Source: Pirellulaceae bacterium (GTDB lineage Bacteria; Planctomycetota; Planctomycetia; Pirellulales; Pirellulaceae). Taken from it: 35,295 bases of DNA. The notes under the pieces were generated by a model. The model did not search any database. It was given only the letters and a program-made list of their open reading frames with translations, and was not told the origin of the DNA. Every line of letters begins with the position of its first letter. Within the stretch, counting starts at the first letter, position 1. Both the position numbers and the translations under genes were made by a program. The stretch covers positions 1-35,295 of the forward strand of contig JASMLW010000466.1 in NCBI GenBank assembly GCA_030748485.1. The letters run 5' to 3'. Below, piece by piece: positions 24,628 through 32,941 of this stretch.

Positions 24628-25140
24628 ATGAACCATCCACGGCTGACGGACGCGCTCGATCGTTTTGGCCGCCTGCTTCCCGAAGTTGTCCGCGGCGTGA
24701 CCGCCGAAGACAGCCGCTGGAAACCGGCTGACGGCGCCTGGTCGATTCTTGAGGTCGTTAGCCATCTAGCGGACGAGGAGGAGTTCGACTTTGCCGTCCG
24801 CACCCGAATGACTCTAACCAGTCCGGCCGAGCCATGGCCTCCTATTGATCCAGAGGGTTGGGCGGTCGAGCGCCGTTACAACGAGGGCGACCTCGACGAA
24901 GCAGCGAACAGATTCGCGACGTTGAGAATGGAATCGATCAGCTGGCTTCGTTCGCTGGTTGACCCGGACTGGGAGCAAACCTACGACCACCCGCAATTTG
25001 GTCTCTTTCGGGCCGGTGACGTCCTCGCCTCTTGGGCGGCCCACGACTGCCTCCACCTCCGGCAGATCTCCAAGCGGATGTATCAACTGGCCCAGCGCGA
25101 CGCCGGCGACTACTCAACGCGGTACGCTGGTGACTGGTAG
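24628..25140 (+). CDS. DinB family protein (metal-binding four-helix bundle)
   Basis: With the ATG at 24628 the protein has 170 residues, the usual DinB size. The frame is open much earlier, from 24307, but that part overlaps the PEBP gene. The metal-binding histidines are placed as in DinB/YfiT-like proteins: His46 in EVVSHLAD and His139 plus His143 in WAAHDCLHLRQ, with GAWSILEVVSHL being the classic first motif. Most family members act as thiol-dependent transferases or have unknown substrates. The ribosome site is weak (GGAA). The protein has no signal peptide, so it is cytoplasmic, unlike its neighbours. Confidence 0.9.
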   Translation: MNHPRLTDALDRFGRLLPEVVRGVTAEDSRWKPADGAWSILEVVSHLADEEEFDFAVRTRMTLTSPAEPWPPIDPEGWAVERRYNEGDLDEAANRFATLRMESISWLRSLVDPDWEQTYDHPQFGLFRAGDVLASWAAHDCLHLRQISKRMYQLAQRDAGDYSTRYAGDW

Positions 25141-25223
25141 GGTCGAGCATCGAGAATCTCGCGTTTCGTTGCCCAAGACCGCGCCCCGCATTGGCCTTCC
25201 CGTCATTAACGCGATCGAAAACC

Positions 25224-25253
25224 TTGGCGTTGCTTCGTCTTCAATGATATCCT
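25224..25253 (+). promoter_or_regulatory. Promoter for the HEAT lipoprotein-CotH operon
   Basis: TTGGCG at 25224-25229 and TATCCT at 25248-25253 are 18 bases apart; TGA just before TATCCT makes an extended -10. A start near 25260 gives a leader of about 60 bases. Confidence 0.45.
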
Positions 25254-25318
25254 GCGATCTCGCATTTCGCTGGAATTCTCATTGGGACGTTTCACTCCCA
25301 CTTGATTCGGAGACACCC

Positions 25319-26884
25319 ATGCCGACACTTCGGCGCGCACCGCGCTTACCAGGATTGCTCGCGGCGAGCGGAGCGTTGATCTTGTCGACCGCGCTCTTGT
25401 CCGCTTGTTCTGGCGAAGACGACGTGAGTTCGTTGATCGCCAAGCTCGAGTCGCCCGACACCGAAGCGCGATTGGCTGCCGCCGCTGAGGTTTCCAAGCT
25501 GGGACCGGCTGCCGCGGACGCCGCGCCGGCGTTGATCGAAGCGCTCAAGTGCGAACGAATCGAAGTGCTTTTCGCCAGCTCTCGAATCGCCGCCAGCCGA
25601 CCTCGCTTCGCCGGCGCATTGATCAGCATCGGGGAAGCCGCCGCGCCAAAACTGCGAGCGGCGCTCGAACACGACAACGGCTTGGTTCGCGTCTGGTCGG
25701 CCTACGCGCTGTTCCGCATCGACAAGGATCCCAGTCGAGCGATTCCCATCTTGATCGACGCGTTTGGTGAGGGCGTGGAAATCGCCAACGACGCCGCGCA
25801 GGTTCTCGAACTGATTGGACCGGCGGCGGCTCCGGCCGCGCCCGCCCTGATAGCGCGATTGGAGCACCGCGACTTCACCGCCCGTTGCAACGCGGCGCAC
25901 GCACTGGCCAAAATCGCCGACGGTCAAAAGCCGGATCTGCTGGTCACCGCGCTGCAGCATGAGAGCAGACTCACTCGCATCGGAGCCGCCTACGCGCTGC
26001 ACGAGGTCGACGACGATTCTCTGCGAAAGGCGCTTGCCGAATTGTCATCCGCGCTAGGTTCCGACTCAGCCGATGCTCGCAAGCAGGCGGTTTGGGCCGT
26101 CGGTCAGATGGGCGCTAGCGCTGAGCCCGTCGTCCCCGATCTGATCGCCGCGCTTGCTCGGCTCGACCCGGACCCGCGCGCGTACTACTTCGGCGGGACG
26201 CTCGGCCGCCAAGGCTCCGATCCGTCGATGGCGATTGTCGCGACCGGCGCGGCGGCAATTCCCGCGCTGACCGCGGCGCTCGAACACGAGAGTTCCAAGG
26301 CGCGTGTGCTGGCGGCCGTCGCTCTGTTGCGGCTCGATCCCACCCAAGGCGAGGCCGCTGGAAAGGTGCTGGCCGGGGCCCGCGACGACCGCGATCCGGC
26401 AATTCGAGCACTCGCCGGAATGGCCGGAATGGCCGGATCAAGACGCCGCGGTCCCTCAAGCAGTTCGTCCAACACAGATGTGGCGACATTGATTCGGTCG
26501 ATGTTGGAGAGCAACAGTCGTTTTGGCCGCTCGTCGCCTGCGGGGTATCAGCTCGCCCGCCACGGTGCGGCGGCGGTCGACCCGCTGATGGAGGTGTTGC
26601 GCAGCGGCGACGGGATCGCGGCCGGTAAGGCGATGCGCGTGCTTTCGCGGATCGGGGAACCGGCGCTGCCCGCCCTGGCTAACGCGATGAAGAGCGATGA
26701 CGACCAACTGAGGGTGTTTGCAATTCGCACGTTGGCCCAGGCGGGGGAGCCGGCGATGCCGGCGTTGACGGCGGCGCTGCAAGACACCTCGTACCCGGTT
26801 CGCCGTATCGCCCGATACGCGTTGTTGTCGATCGGCACGCCAGAGGCGCTCAAAGCGGTTCGCGACTCGCAAGACAACAAATAA
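25319..26884 (+). CDS. HEAT-repeat lipoprotein
   Basis: The ATG at 25319 gives 521 residues. GGAG lies six bases upstream and a lipoprotein signal follows (LLSAC, Cys30); the frame before it is non-coding. Almost the entire mature protein consists of Ala-rich HEAT/PBS-like repeats, for example LIAKLESPDTEARLAAAAEV, LGPAAADAAPALIEALKC, IGEAAAPKLRAALEHDN and AGEPAMPALTAALQD, about a dozen units of roughly 35-40 residues. A low-complexity spacer (SRRRGPSSSSSNTD) interrupts near residue 380. Such solenoids bind other proteins. The next gene, a CotH kinase, starts ten bases after its stop, so the two are one operon and the HEAT protein may scaffold the kinase or its substrate (inference). Confidence 0.9.
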   Translation: MPTLRRAPRLPGLLAASGALILSTALLSACSGEDDVSSLIAKLESPDTEARLAAAAEVSKLGPAAADAAPALIEALKCERIEVLFASSRIAASRPRFAGALISIGEAAAPKLRAALEHDNGLVRVWSAYALFRIDKDPSRAIPILIDAFGEGVEIANDAAQVLELIGPAAAPAAPALIARLEHRDFTARCNAAHALAKIADGQKPDLLVTALQHESRLTRIGAAYALHEVDDDSLRKALAELSSALGSDSADARKQAVWAVGQMGASAEPVVPDLIAALARLDPDPRAYYFGGTLGRQGSDPSMAIVATGAAAIPALTAALEHESSKARVLAAVALLRLDPTQGEAAGKVLAGARDDRDPAIRALAGMAGMAGSRRRGPSSSSSNTDVATLIRSMLESNSRFGRSSPAGYQLARHGAAAVDPLMEVLRSGDGIAAGKAMRVLSRIGEPALPALANAMKSDDDQLRVFAIRTLAQAGEPAMPALTAALQDTSYPVRRIARYALLSIGTPEALKAVRDSQDNK

Positions 26885-26893
26885 GAGGAAGAC

Positions 26894-28243
26894 ATGTCGA
26901 TCCTGCGCTGCCACTGGATACTGTTGGGCGCCCTGTTCGCCACGGCATCGCTCGCCGCCGAACCATTCCGATTCTCGGCCGACTCGCGCCTTCCGATCGT
27001 CATTGTCGACACGGCGGGAGCCCCGATTGCGGATGAGCCAAAGACGGACGCTGTCATGTCGATCATCGATCGCGGCAACCGCCCCAATCGGCTCACCGAC
27101 CCTCCGACCTCGACGTCGCGAATCCGCATCGAGATTCGCGGCGCCTCGTCGCAGATGTTCGACAAGAAGTCGTATGGCTTTGAGTCGGTCAACAAATCGG
27201 GCAAGGACCGAGATGTCGGTCTATTGGGATTGCCGCCGGAGTCCGACTGGATTCTCTACGGGCCCCATTCCGACAAAACGCTGATGAGGAACTACTTGGC
27301 GTTCCGCCTGAGCAACCAGATCGGCCGCTACGCGCCCCGCGCGCGGTTCGCGGAGTTGTTTCTGCGCGATTCCACGACGACTCCAATTGAGAATCAATAT
27401 GTCGGCGTCTACCTGCTGGTCGAGAAGCTAAAGCGGGGTGATGATCGAGTCGACGTTCCCCGATTGAAAAAGAAGGGAGACTCGTTCAGCGGCGGATACA
27501 TCGTCAAGATCGATCGAGTCGATGGTCCGGGTTCCTACTTCACGTCGGATTTCGGAACCGTCTTGGGGCATGTGTCTCCCCGCGGCGACCGCCTCGGCGA
27601 CAAGCGGCGAAAGTGGATTCAGCAGGACTTCAGCCGGTTTGAGCGATCGCTGGCGGCCGACAACTTCCTCGACCCGCAGAAAGGATACGCCAAGTATTGC
27701 GACGCCGATTCATTCATCGACTTCTTCCTGCTCAACGAACTCTTCAAGAACGTCGACGCCTATTTCCTGAGCACCTACCTGCACCGTGGAAAAGACGGCC
27801 GCGTTAGCATGGGGCCGATCTGGGACCTCAACTTGAGCACCGGAAATGCGTCGTATGGAGGCGTCTGGCACACCGAGGACTGGATGCTCTTTTCAAAAGA
27901 ACCGCGACAGGCGTTGTCTTTGCCCTTCTGGTGGGACCGGCTGTTTGAGGATCCGCGATTTCGAGCGCGGCTGGGCGAACGTTGGCGCGATCTGCGAGGC
28001 GACGAATTCGCCATCGAAGCGATTCTCGAATCGATCGATCAGACGGCTGCGAAGTTGGACTCGGCGCAACAAAGGAACTTCGAGCGGTGGCCGATCCTGG
28101 GTAGTTACATCTGGCCGAACCCGCGTCCATACGCCCAGGACTATCCAGAAGAGATTCGTCAACTGAAACGCTGGTTGACGAGTCGGATCGCCTGGATGGA
28201 CGACAACATCCAACCTCTTATCGCCGGCCCTCAATCGAAATAG
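26894..28243 (+). CDS. CotH kinase family protein, exported
   Basis: This 449-residue protein has a signal peptide (LLGALFATASLAA) and a full CotH domain (PF08757): LPIVIVDTAG at 33-42, IRIEIRGASSQMFDKKSYGF near 77-96, GLPPESDWILYGPHSDKTL at 112-130 and YVGVYLLVEKLKRG near 169-182. The catalytic region DFFLLNELFKNVDAYFLSTY is followed by MGPIWDLNLSTGN (306-318). The family signature is WDFDLAFGN; here the second Asp is Asn, so metal binding may be altered, though the first Asp is kept. CotH proteins phosphorylate secreted proteins in spore-formers; the planctomycete target is unknown. GAGGAAG lies immediately before the ATG, which starts ten bases after the HEAT gene stop. Confidence 0.92.
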   Translation: MSILRCHWILLGALFATASLAAEPFRFSADSRLPIVIVDTAGAPIADEPKTDAVMSIIDRGNRPNRLTDPPTSTSRIRIEIRGASSQMFDKKSYGFESVNKSGKDRDVGLLGLPPESDWILYGPHSDKTLMRNYLAFRLSNQIGRYAPRARFAELFLRDSTTTPIENQYVGVYLLVEKLKRGDDRVDVPRLKKKGDSFSGGYIVKIDRVDGPGSYFTSDFGTVLGHVSPRGDRLGDKRRKWIQQDFSRFERSLAADNFLDPQKGYAKYCDADSFIDFFLLNELFKNVDAYFLSTYLHRGKDGRVSMGPIWDLNLSTGNASYGGVWHTEDWMLFSKEPRQALSLPFWWDRLFEDPRFRARLGERWRDLRGDEFAIEAILESIDQTAAKLDSAQQRNFERWPILGSYIWPNPRPYAQDYPEEIRQLKRWLTSRIAWMDDNIQPLIAGPQSK

Positions 28244-28400
28244 CGCCGCTCCGTCAAGGTGTTCTGAGAGGCTGGGGATCTCAAGTAGTGAATGGGCAGG
28301 ATTCCGATTCACCGCGTAACGAACAGTTGATTCCGACGAATTCCGGTGAATTCCACGACGCCCCAACCCGTGCCAATCGAAAGGTTGCAGGCGGATCTGT

Positions 28401-28430
28401 TTGAGTCGCCGTGCGGCGTTCCCGTACAAT
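28401..28430 (+). promoter_or_regulatory. Promoter placing the transcript start at the ATG (leaderless)
   Basis: TTGAGT at 28401-28406 and TACAAT at 28425-28430 are 18 bases apart. The -10 ends seven bases before the ATG at 28438, so transcription would start at, or one base before, the start codon. No Shine-Dalgarno sequence is present. Confidence 0.5.
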
Positions 28431-28437
28431 GCCTCGC

Positions 28438-30474
28438 ATGTACCGGCTCGTCACAACAATGTGGCTTGTGTCCCTGGCGATCGCGTGCAACAGCGCGTTG
28501 GCGAAGGATGGCGATTCTCGCGTTCGAGCGCGAGTCGATTTCAAGCGGCACGTGATGCCTCTGCTATCCAGACTCCGCTGCAATTCGTGCCACGCGAGGG
28601 AGGAGTCCCCGGGTGGACTACGTTTGTCTGTGCTCGCGGGTGATCCGGCCGCGGACTACGCGGCTCTGGCGAAAGATCACGGTGGTCGCCGAGTTTCGCC
28701 GGTCGAACCCGCCACCAGCCTGTTGATTACGCGACCGCTAGGATACCGCGGGTGTCAGGGACTGAAAGTGGACTCGGCCGCCTATCACATTCTGCTGCGG
28801 TGGATCGCCGAGGGCGCGAGCGACGCGTCCCCTGACGGTGCTCCGGCGACCAGAATCTCCATCGAGCCGCCCGACGACCCCTTGCGGCCTGGCGATATTA
28901 CCAAGCTAAGAGTCTTCGCCGAATGGGCCAACGGCGATCGCGACGATGTCACCCTGTGGACGGTCTTCGGTGGTGGAAAGGAAGACGTTGCTACGGTGAC
29001 AGCAGACGGAAGATTGGACATCGTGGGCGGCGGGTTCACCACCATCACCGCCCGCTACGCATATCGCGGCGCCGCCGTACCACTGACCATCGCGATCGGT
29101 GAAGCCGAAGTGAAGATCGACTCGCCAGTGAACAACTTCATCGACGAGCGGATCATCGCCGGCTGGCGTCGCGCCCGCGTCACGCCGGCCGCATCGACAA
29201 AGGACGCTCCGTTCTGTCGCCGAGCCTACCAACATCTCATCGGCCGCCAGCCGACGCCGCGCGAACTAGTTCAGTTCCTCCGCGACGATCGTCCGAGCAA
29301 TCGAACGGCTCTCATTGACTCGCTCCTACAACGGAAAGAGTACGCTCGCCACTGGGCGCATGTCTGGACCGAATGGCTGCTAATGGAGTCGAAGGTCTCG
29401 GACGAATCCTACTTGGCGCTTGTTCAATGGTTGACCGGCAGTTTTGAGAGCGGCTTGACTCTCGACGACACCGCGCGCCGATTGCTGACCGCGCGGGGGA
29501 AGTTGGCGGACAACGGCGCGACCGCGTTCTATTCCGCGCACCCAACCGAAGAGAAGTTGGCCGGCGCGACCGAGTCGGTGTTTCTGGGGTCGAGTTCGGC
29601 GTGCGCCCGGTGTCACCCTCATCCGCGGGCGGCCTGGAAGCCCAGCGACTTCACGGCAATATCCAGCCAATTCGCCGGCGTCCTGTCGGCCCCGTCGAAA
29701 GAAGAGGGCGCGGAGATCGATGTGCGAGGTTCCCGCGTCCAACGCCATGCACTGGCAACCGAAATCACTCGCACCAGAAAACGCGAATTCGCTCGCAACA
29801 TGGTGAATCGATACTGGGCGGAATTGTTCGGGCGAGGTCTGGTTGAACCAGTGAACGATCTGAGCTCGACAAACCTTCCCACCCATCCGCAATTGTTGAA
29901 TCAGCTGACCGACGAATTCCTGTCGCACAACATGGACACTAAGTACCTGCTGCGGCTCATCTGCAATTCCCACACGTATCAGCTCAGCAGCGAACTCAGT
30001 CCGGCGCAGGCGAATGAGGAGTGGTTCTACTCCCGCTTTTACCCGCGCCGGCTCCGGCCATGGGCGCTGCACCACTCAATTCGACAAGCGGTGGGGCTGA
30101 AGCGCGAGCCCCCTGAGGTGAGCTTGGCCGTCTGGCGCGAGTCACAGCATCTCTTTCTCAGCGGTCGACCGCGGACCTCATCCTGCCCGCGCAATCCGCC
30201 GCCGACAATCAGCCAGGCGCTGCATTTGATCAATAGTAATCGGATTGGTGAGTTGCTGGCGAATCCCAACGGGATCATCGCCCGCTCGCTCGCGGCGGGC
30301 AAGAGCAACGCTCGCATCGTCGACGATTTCTACTTGAGGACGCTGACTGATCTTCCCGATCAAAGCGCCAAGAAGCAGATCGAGGCCCACTTTAAGAAAA
30401 CGCCCCGCCGCACCGCCTTGGAAGATGTGCTCTGGGCCCTGATGAACACGAAAGAGTTCCTGTTCATTCATTGA
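28438..30474 (+). CDS. DUF1549/DUF1553 protein with cytochrome-like motif and Ig-like domain, no DUF1501 partner
   Basis: From the ATG at 28438 the protein has 678 residues and a signal peptide (VTTMWLVSLAIACNSALA). ATG 28429 and GTG 28411 are in frame, but 28438 fits the promoter. A planctomycete cytochrome-like motif CNSCH lies at 48-52, in DFKRHVMPLLSRLRCNSC. An Ig-like (Big2-type) region follows at about 150-225 (ITKLRVFAEWANGDRDDVTL). DUF1549 is at about 235-420 (AYQHLIGRQPTPRELVQFLR, CARCHPHPRAAW) and DUF1553 at about 450-678 (FARNMVNRYWAELFGRGLVE, MNTKEFLFIH). Unlike the other two such genes here, no DUF1501 gene follows; the LRR gene is next, 62 bases downstream. Function unknown. Confidence 0.88.
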   Translation: MYRLVTTMWLVSLAIACNSALAKDGDSRVRARVDFKRHVMPLLSRLRCNSCHAREESPGGLRLSVLAGDPAADYAALAKDHGGRRVSPVEPATSLLITRPLGYRGCQGLKVDSAAYHILLRWIAEGASDASPDGAPATRISIEPPDDPLRPGDITKLRVFAEWANGDRDDVTLWTVFGGGKEDVATVTADGRLDIVGGGFTTITARYAYRGAAVPLTIAIGEAEVKIDSPVNNFIDERIIAGWRRARVTPAASTKDAPFCRRAYQHLIGRQPTPRELVQFLRDDRPSNRTALIDSLLQRKEYARHWAHVWTEWLLMESKVSDESYLALVQWLTGSFESGLTLDDTARRLLTARGKLADNGATAFYSAHPTEEKLAGATESVFLGSSSACARCHPHPRAAWKPSDFTAISSQFAGVLSAPSKEEGAEIDVRGSRVQRHALATEITRTRKREFARNMVNRYWAELFGRGLVEPVNDLSSTNLPTHPQLLNQLTDEFLSHNMDTKYLLRLICNSHTYQLSSELSPAQANEEWFYSRFYPRRLRPWALHHSIRQAVGLKREPPEVSLAVWRESQHLFLSGRPRTSSCPRNPPPTISQALHLINSNRIGELLANPNGIIARSLAAGKSNARIVDDFYLRTLTDLPDQSAKKQIEAHFKKTPRRTALEDVLWALMNTKEFLFIH

Positions 30475-30536
30475 GAGTCCGGTCGCGCGGCCTCGCCCGC
30501 TGACCTACGAACCGCTCGCAGATTGCCGAGTCGCCG

Positions 30537-31493
30537 ATGACAACGCGGCCGCGATTTCTTAGATACACGATGAGAACGCTTGCCGTGGCCGTTCTCATCT
30601 GCGCCATCGGGGCCGCCTGGACTCGGCGAGTTTACGAGCGGCGTGAGGCGGTTCAAGCACTAAGGGCCGCCGGAGCCGCGATCACTGTCGATTCGGCTCC
30701 GCAATGGTTGGACAACCTTGTGGGCGAGGAGTACGCATCCTATTTCGATCGCGTCGTCGAGGCCGACCTTTCCCTCGGTGACCTCGACTCAGCCGAGCGC
30801 GGCGACCTGACCGAGCTTGTCGATGGCCTTGCGCATCAAACTCACCTGCGGAAACTCAACCTGTCGAACCGTTTCCAATTCAACGATGAACATATGAAGC
30901 GGCTGTCTTGGTTGACGCGATTGGAGGAACTTAATCTCGATCGGACGGCCGTCGCTGGCGGGGCCATGCGCCAGATCGGTCGTTGCCGGCGGCTCCGCAA
31001 ACTATCGCTTCACTCGACTCGAGTCACTGATAGCGGACTCGTTCACGTGGCGCGGCTACGTGAACTGGAAGACCTGGACCTTTCCGCCAACGACCTCAGC
31101 GACTCCGGCCTGCCGCACCTGGCTGAGCTGTCTGAGTTGCGGCGATTAAACTTGGCTGAAACGGACGTCGGCGACGCCGGCATGGCCCACCTCGGAAAAC
31201 TGCCGAATCTAGTTGCGTTGATCCTGTCATCAACAAAAGTAGGCGACGACGGCGTGCAACAACTCCAAGGACTACGCACGCTGCAGCATCTTTGGTTGAG
31301 TGAAACGACGATCACGGACGCGGGCCTTGCCCACCTCGCTGAGCACGAGCAGCTCACGACACTGGGGTTGGGATACACGCAGGTGACGGACGCCGGCATC
31401 GATCACCTGGAGCCGCTGAAGAAGCTTCGGCTGCCTTTTCTCTTTGGAACGAAAGTTACCAAAGAGAGAGTAGATCGATTCCACGCGCGCTAG
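30537..31493 (+). CDS. Membrane-anchored leucine-rich-repeat protein
   Basis: The 318-residue protein has a short basic N-terminus and one membrane helix (MRTLAVAVLICAIGAAW, about 12-28). A segment typical of planctomycete proteins follows (RRVYERREAVQALRAAGAAI). From about residue 100 to the end it is made of about eight leucine-rich repeats of 24 residues with the consensus LxxLxLxxTxVTDAGLxHLxxL (for example TITDAGLAHLAEHEQ and TQVTDAGIDHLEPLK), the TDAGL type common in this phylum. The repeats should form a curved protein-binding surface outside the membrane. The ligand is unknown. It may be co-transcribed with the upstream DUF1549/1553 gene. Confidence 0.92.
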   Translation: MTTRPRFLRYTMRTLAVAVLICAIGAAWTRRVYERREAVQALRAAGAAITVDSAPQWLDNLVGEEYASYFDRVVEADLSLGDLDSAERGDLTELVDGLAHQTHLRKLNLSNRFQFNDEHMKRLSWLTRLEELNLDRTAVAGGAMRQIGRCRRLRKLSLHSTRVTDSGLVHVARLRELEDLDLSANDLSDSGLPHLAELSELRRLNLAETDVGDAGMAHLGKLPNLVALILSSTKVGDDGVQQLQGLRTLQHLWLSETTITDAGLAHLAEHEQLTTLGLGYTQVTDAGIDHLEPLKKLRLPFLFGTKVTKERVDRFHAR

Positions 31494-31505
31494 CCCGCCG
31501 CCAAG

Positions 31506-31521
31506 CACGATTGTCATCGTG
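31506..31521. terminator. Small hairpin between convergent genes
   Basis: CACGAT at 31506-31511 and ATCGTG at 31516-31521 pair around a TGTC loop in the 65-base gap between the LRR and DUF1501 genes. There is no T-run. It may end transcription from either side weakly. Confidence 0.3.
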
Positions 31522-31558
31522 GGTGCATCTCGATTCGCGCCAATCAGCGGAGTGGAGT

Positions 31559-32857
31559 CTACGAGTACAAACTCGTCACCGGCTCACCCTTGTGAGCGAC
31601 CGTGAACGGGCGTCGCGACGCGGATTTGACGATTTTCCGCAGCGGGAGTCCCAGTCCGTAGGCGATCGTGGCGTTGAAGTCGGGCACGGCGAGTTGGTCG
31701 TCGGCGACCTCCTCACCTCTTTCGTCGGTCGCGCCATACACCTGGCCGCCTTGGATGCCGCCGCCGGCGATTAACCCACTAAAAGCCTTGGGGTAGTGAT
31801 CGCGGCCGACGTTCTGATTGATCGTCGGCGTGCGGCCGAACTCACTGGCGACAACCACCATGGTGTCGTTCAGCAGCCCGCGGTCTCCGAGATCGCCGAG
31901 CAACGCCCCCAGCGCGCGGTCGAGCAGGTCAGCTCGCTCGGGAACTCGCACGAAGTTGCTTTGATGCGTATCCCAACCGCCCAACGTCACTTCGACGAAG
32001 CGCACATTGTTTTCGACGAGCCGCCGGGCGAGCAGGACGCCCTGTCCGAACGGGTTGTCGCCGTACGCCATCCTGACCGGCTCTGTTTCACGGTAGATAT
32101 TGAACGCATCCAACTCAGAACTCGTCATCAGTCGCACGGCGTCGTCGTAGGCGTCGTTGTAGGAGCGGACCTTCTTCTGATCGAATCGCTGACGAAATTC
32201 TTGATCGAGACGATTCGAGAGCGACAACCTGCTATCGAATTGAGCCTGCGTCGTGCCACGAGCCAACTTGCTGTTCTGCAATCCGGTCGTCGGATCGCCG
32301 ATGGGCAGCGGCGAGAACTCAGCTTCCATGAAGCCGGCTCCGGGGTGCCGACTGTCGCCGCCGATACGAACGTTGCCCGGCAACGAATCACTGTGCCGGC
32401 CCGACAATCGCAGCACCCAAGCTCCCATTGCGGGATGACGGATCGTGCCGCGTTGCGTGTAGCTGGTCCGCATCAAGTAGCGGCCGCGTTCGTGGGCTCC
32501 TTGGGTGGAACTGATCGAACGAACCAACACGGCCTTGTCCATTTGCTTCGCCAGATTAGGCATGTATTCACTGAGCTGAATGCCTTTGACCGACGTGTCG
32601 ATCGTCTGCACGGGCCCCTGCGTCTCGGCTCCCGGCTTCGGATCGAACGTATCCAAGTGAGACATGCCGCCGCTCATGTACAGATAGATAATGTTTCTGG
32701 CGGGGCTTTTCCGCGGCGTCGGTTCCTTTGGTTCGTCGTCGTCCGCCGCCAACGCGCCGCCGACGGGCAACAGACTGACGCCGAGAAACGTCTTGGCCGC
32801 AAATTGTGCGAACTCACGTCGGGATACGTCATCGAGTTTATTGAGTAGGTCTTTCAT
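31559..32857 (-). CDS. DUF1501 family protein (Tat-exported, sulfatase-like fold)
   Basis: With the ATG at 32857 the protein has 432 residues; the frame opens at 32941, but the upstream part would start inside the hairpin between the genes. The twin-arginine signal is SRREFAQFAAKTFLG (12-26) followed by a hydrophobic stretch ending in ALA. DUF1501 motifs: NIIYLYMSGGMSHLDTFDPK near 56-75, GGWDTHQSN, VVVASEFGRTPTINQNVGRD, HYPKAFSGLIAGGGIQGG and the C-terminal FNATIAYGLGLPLRKIV. It pairs with the DUF1549/1553 gene upstream (84 bases away) and differs in sequence from the DUF1501 protein at 3232-4692. The partner is separated by a strong hairpin rather than overlapping. Substrate unknown. Confidence 0.92.
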   Translation of the reverse strand: MKDLLNKLDDVSRREFAQFAAKTFLGVSLLPVGGALAADDDEPKEPTPRKSPARNIIYLYMSGGMSHLDTFDPKPGAETQGPVQTIDTSVKGIQLSEYMPNLAKQMDKAVLVRSISSTQGAHERGRYLMRTSYTQRGTIRHPAMGAWVLRLSGRHSDSLPGNVRIGGDSRHPGAGFMEAEFSPLPIGDPTTGLQNSKLARGTTQAQFDSRLSLSNRLDQEFRQRFDQKKVRSYNDAYDDAVRLMTSSELDAFNIYRETEPVRMAYGDNPFGQGVLLARRLVENNVRFVEVTLGGWDTHQSNFVRVPERADLLDRALGALLGDLGDRGLLNDTMVVVASEFGRTPTINQNVGRDHYPKAFSGLIAGGGIQGGQVYGATDERGEEVADDQLAVPDFNATIAYGLGLPLRKIVKSASRRPFTVAHKGEPVTSLYS

Positions 32858-32900
32858 GGTCGTCTCGGAGGTGTTGTGGTTCTCTTGTTTCTTACGAGCT

Positions 32901-32940
32901 TGCCGAATCGGCCCGCGAGGAATCGTCGCGGGCCTCGGCA
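32901..32940 (-). other. Strong hairpin between the DUF1549/1553 and DUF1501 genes
   Basis: TGCCGA at 32901-32906 pairs with TCGGCA at 32935-32940, and GGCCCGCGA at 32910-32918 pairs with TCGCGGGCC at 32926-32934. Together they make a 15-bp stem with a three-base bulge and a seven-base loop, immediately after the upstream gene's stop (32942-32944, TAG on the minus strand). No T-run follows in the direction of transcription, so attenuation or mRNA protection between cistrons is more likely than full termination. Confidence 0.7.
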
Positions 32941-32941
32941 A

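Noticed and set aside
31796..32848. 350-codon plus-strand frame
   Set aside because: Antisense to the second DUF1501 gene; no family resemblance.
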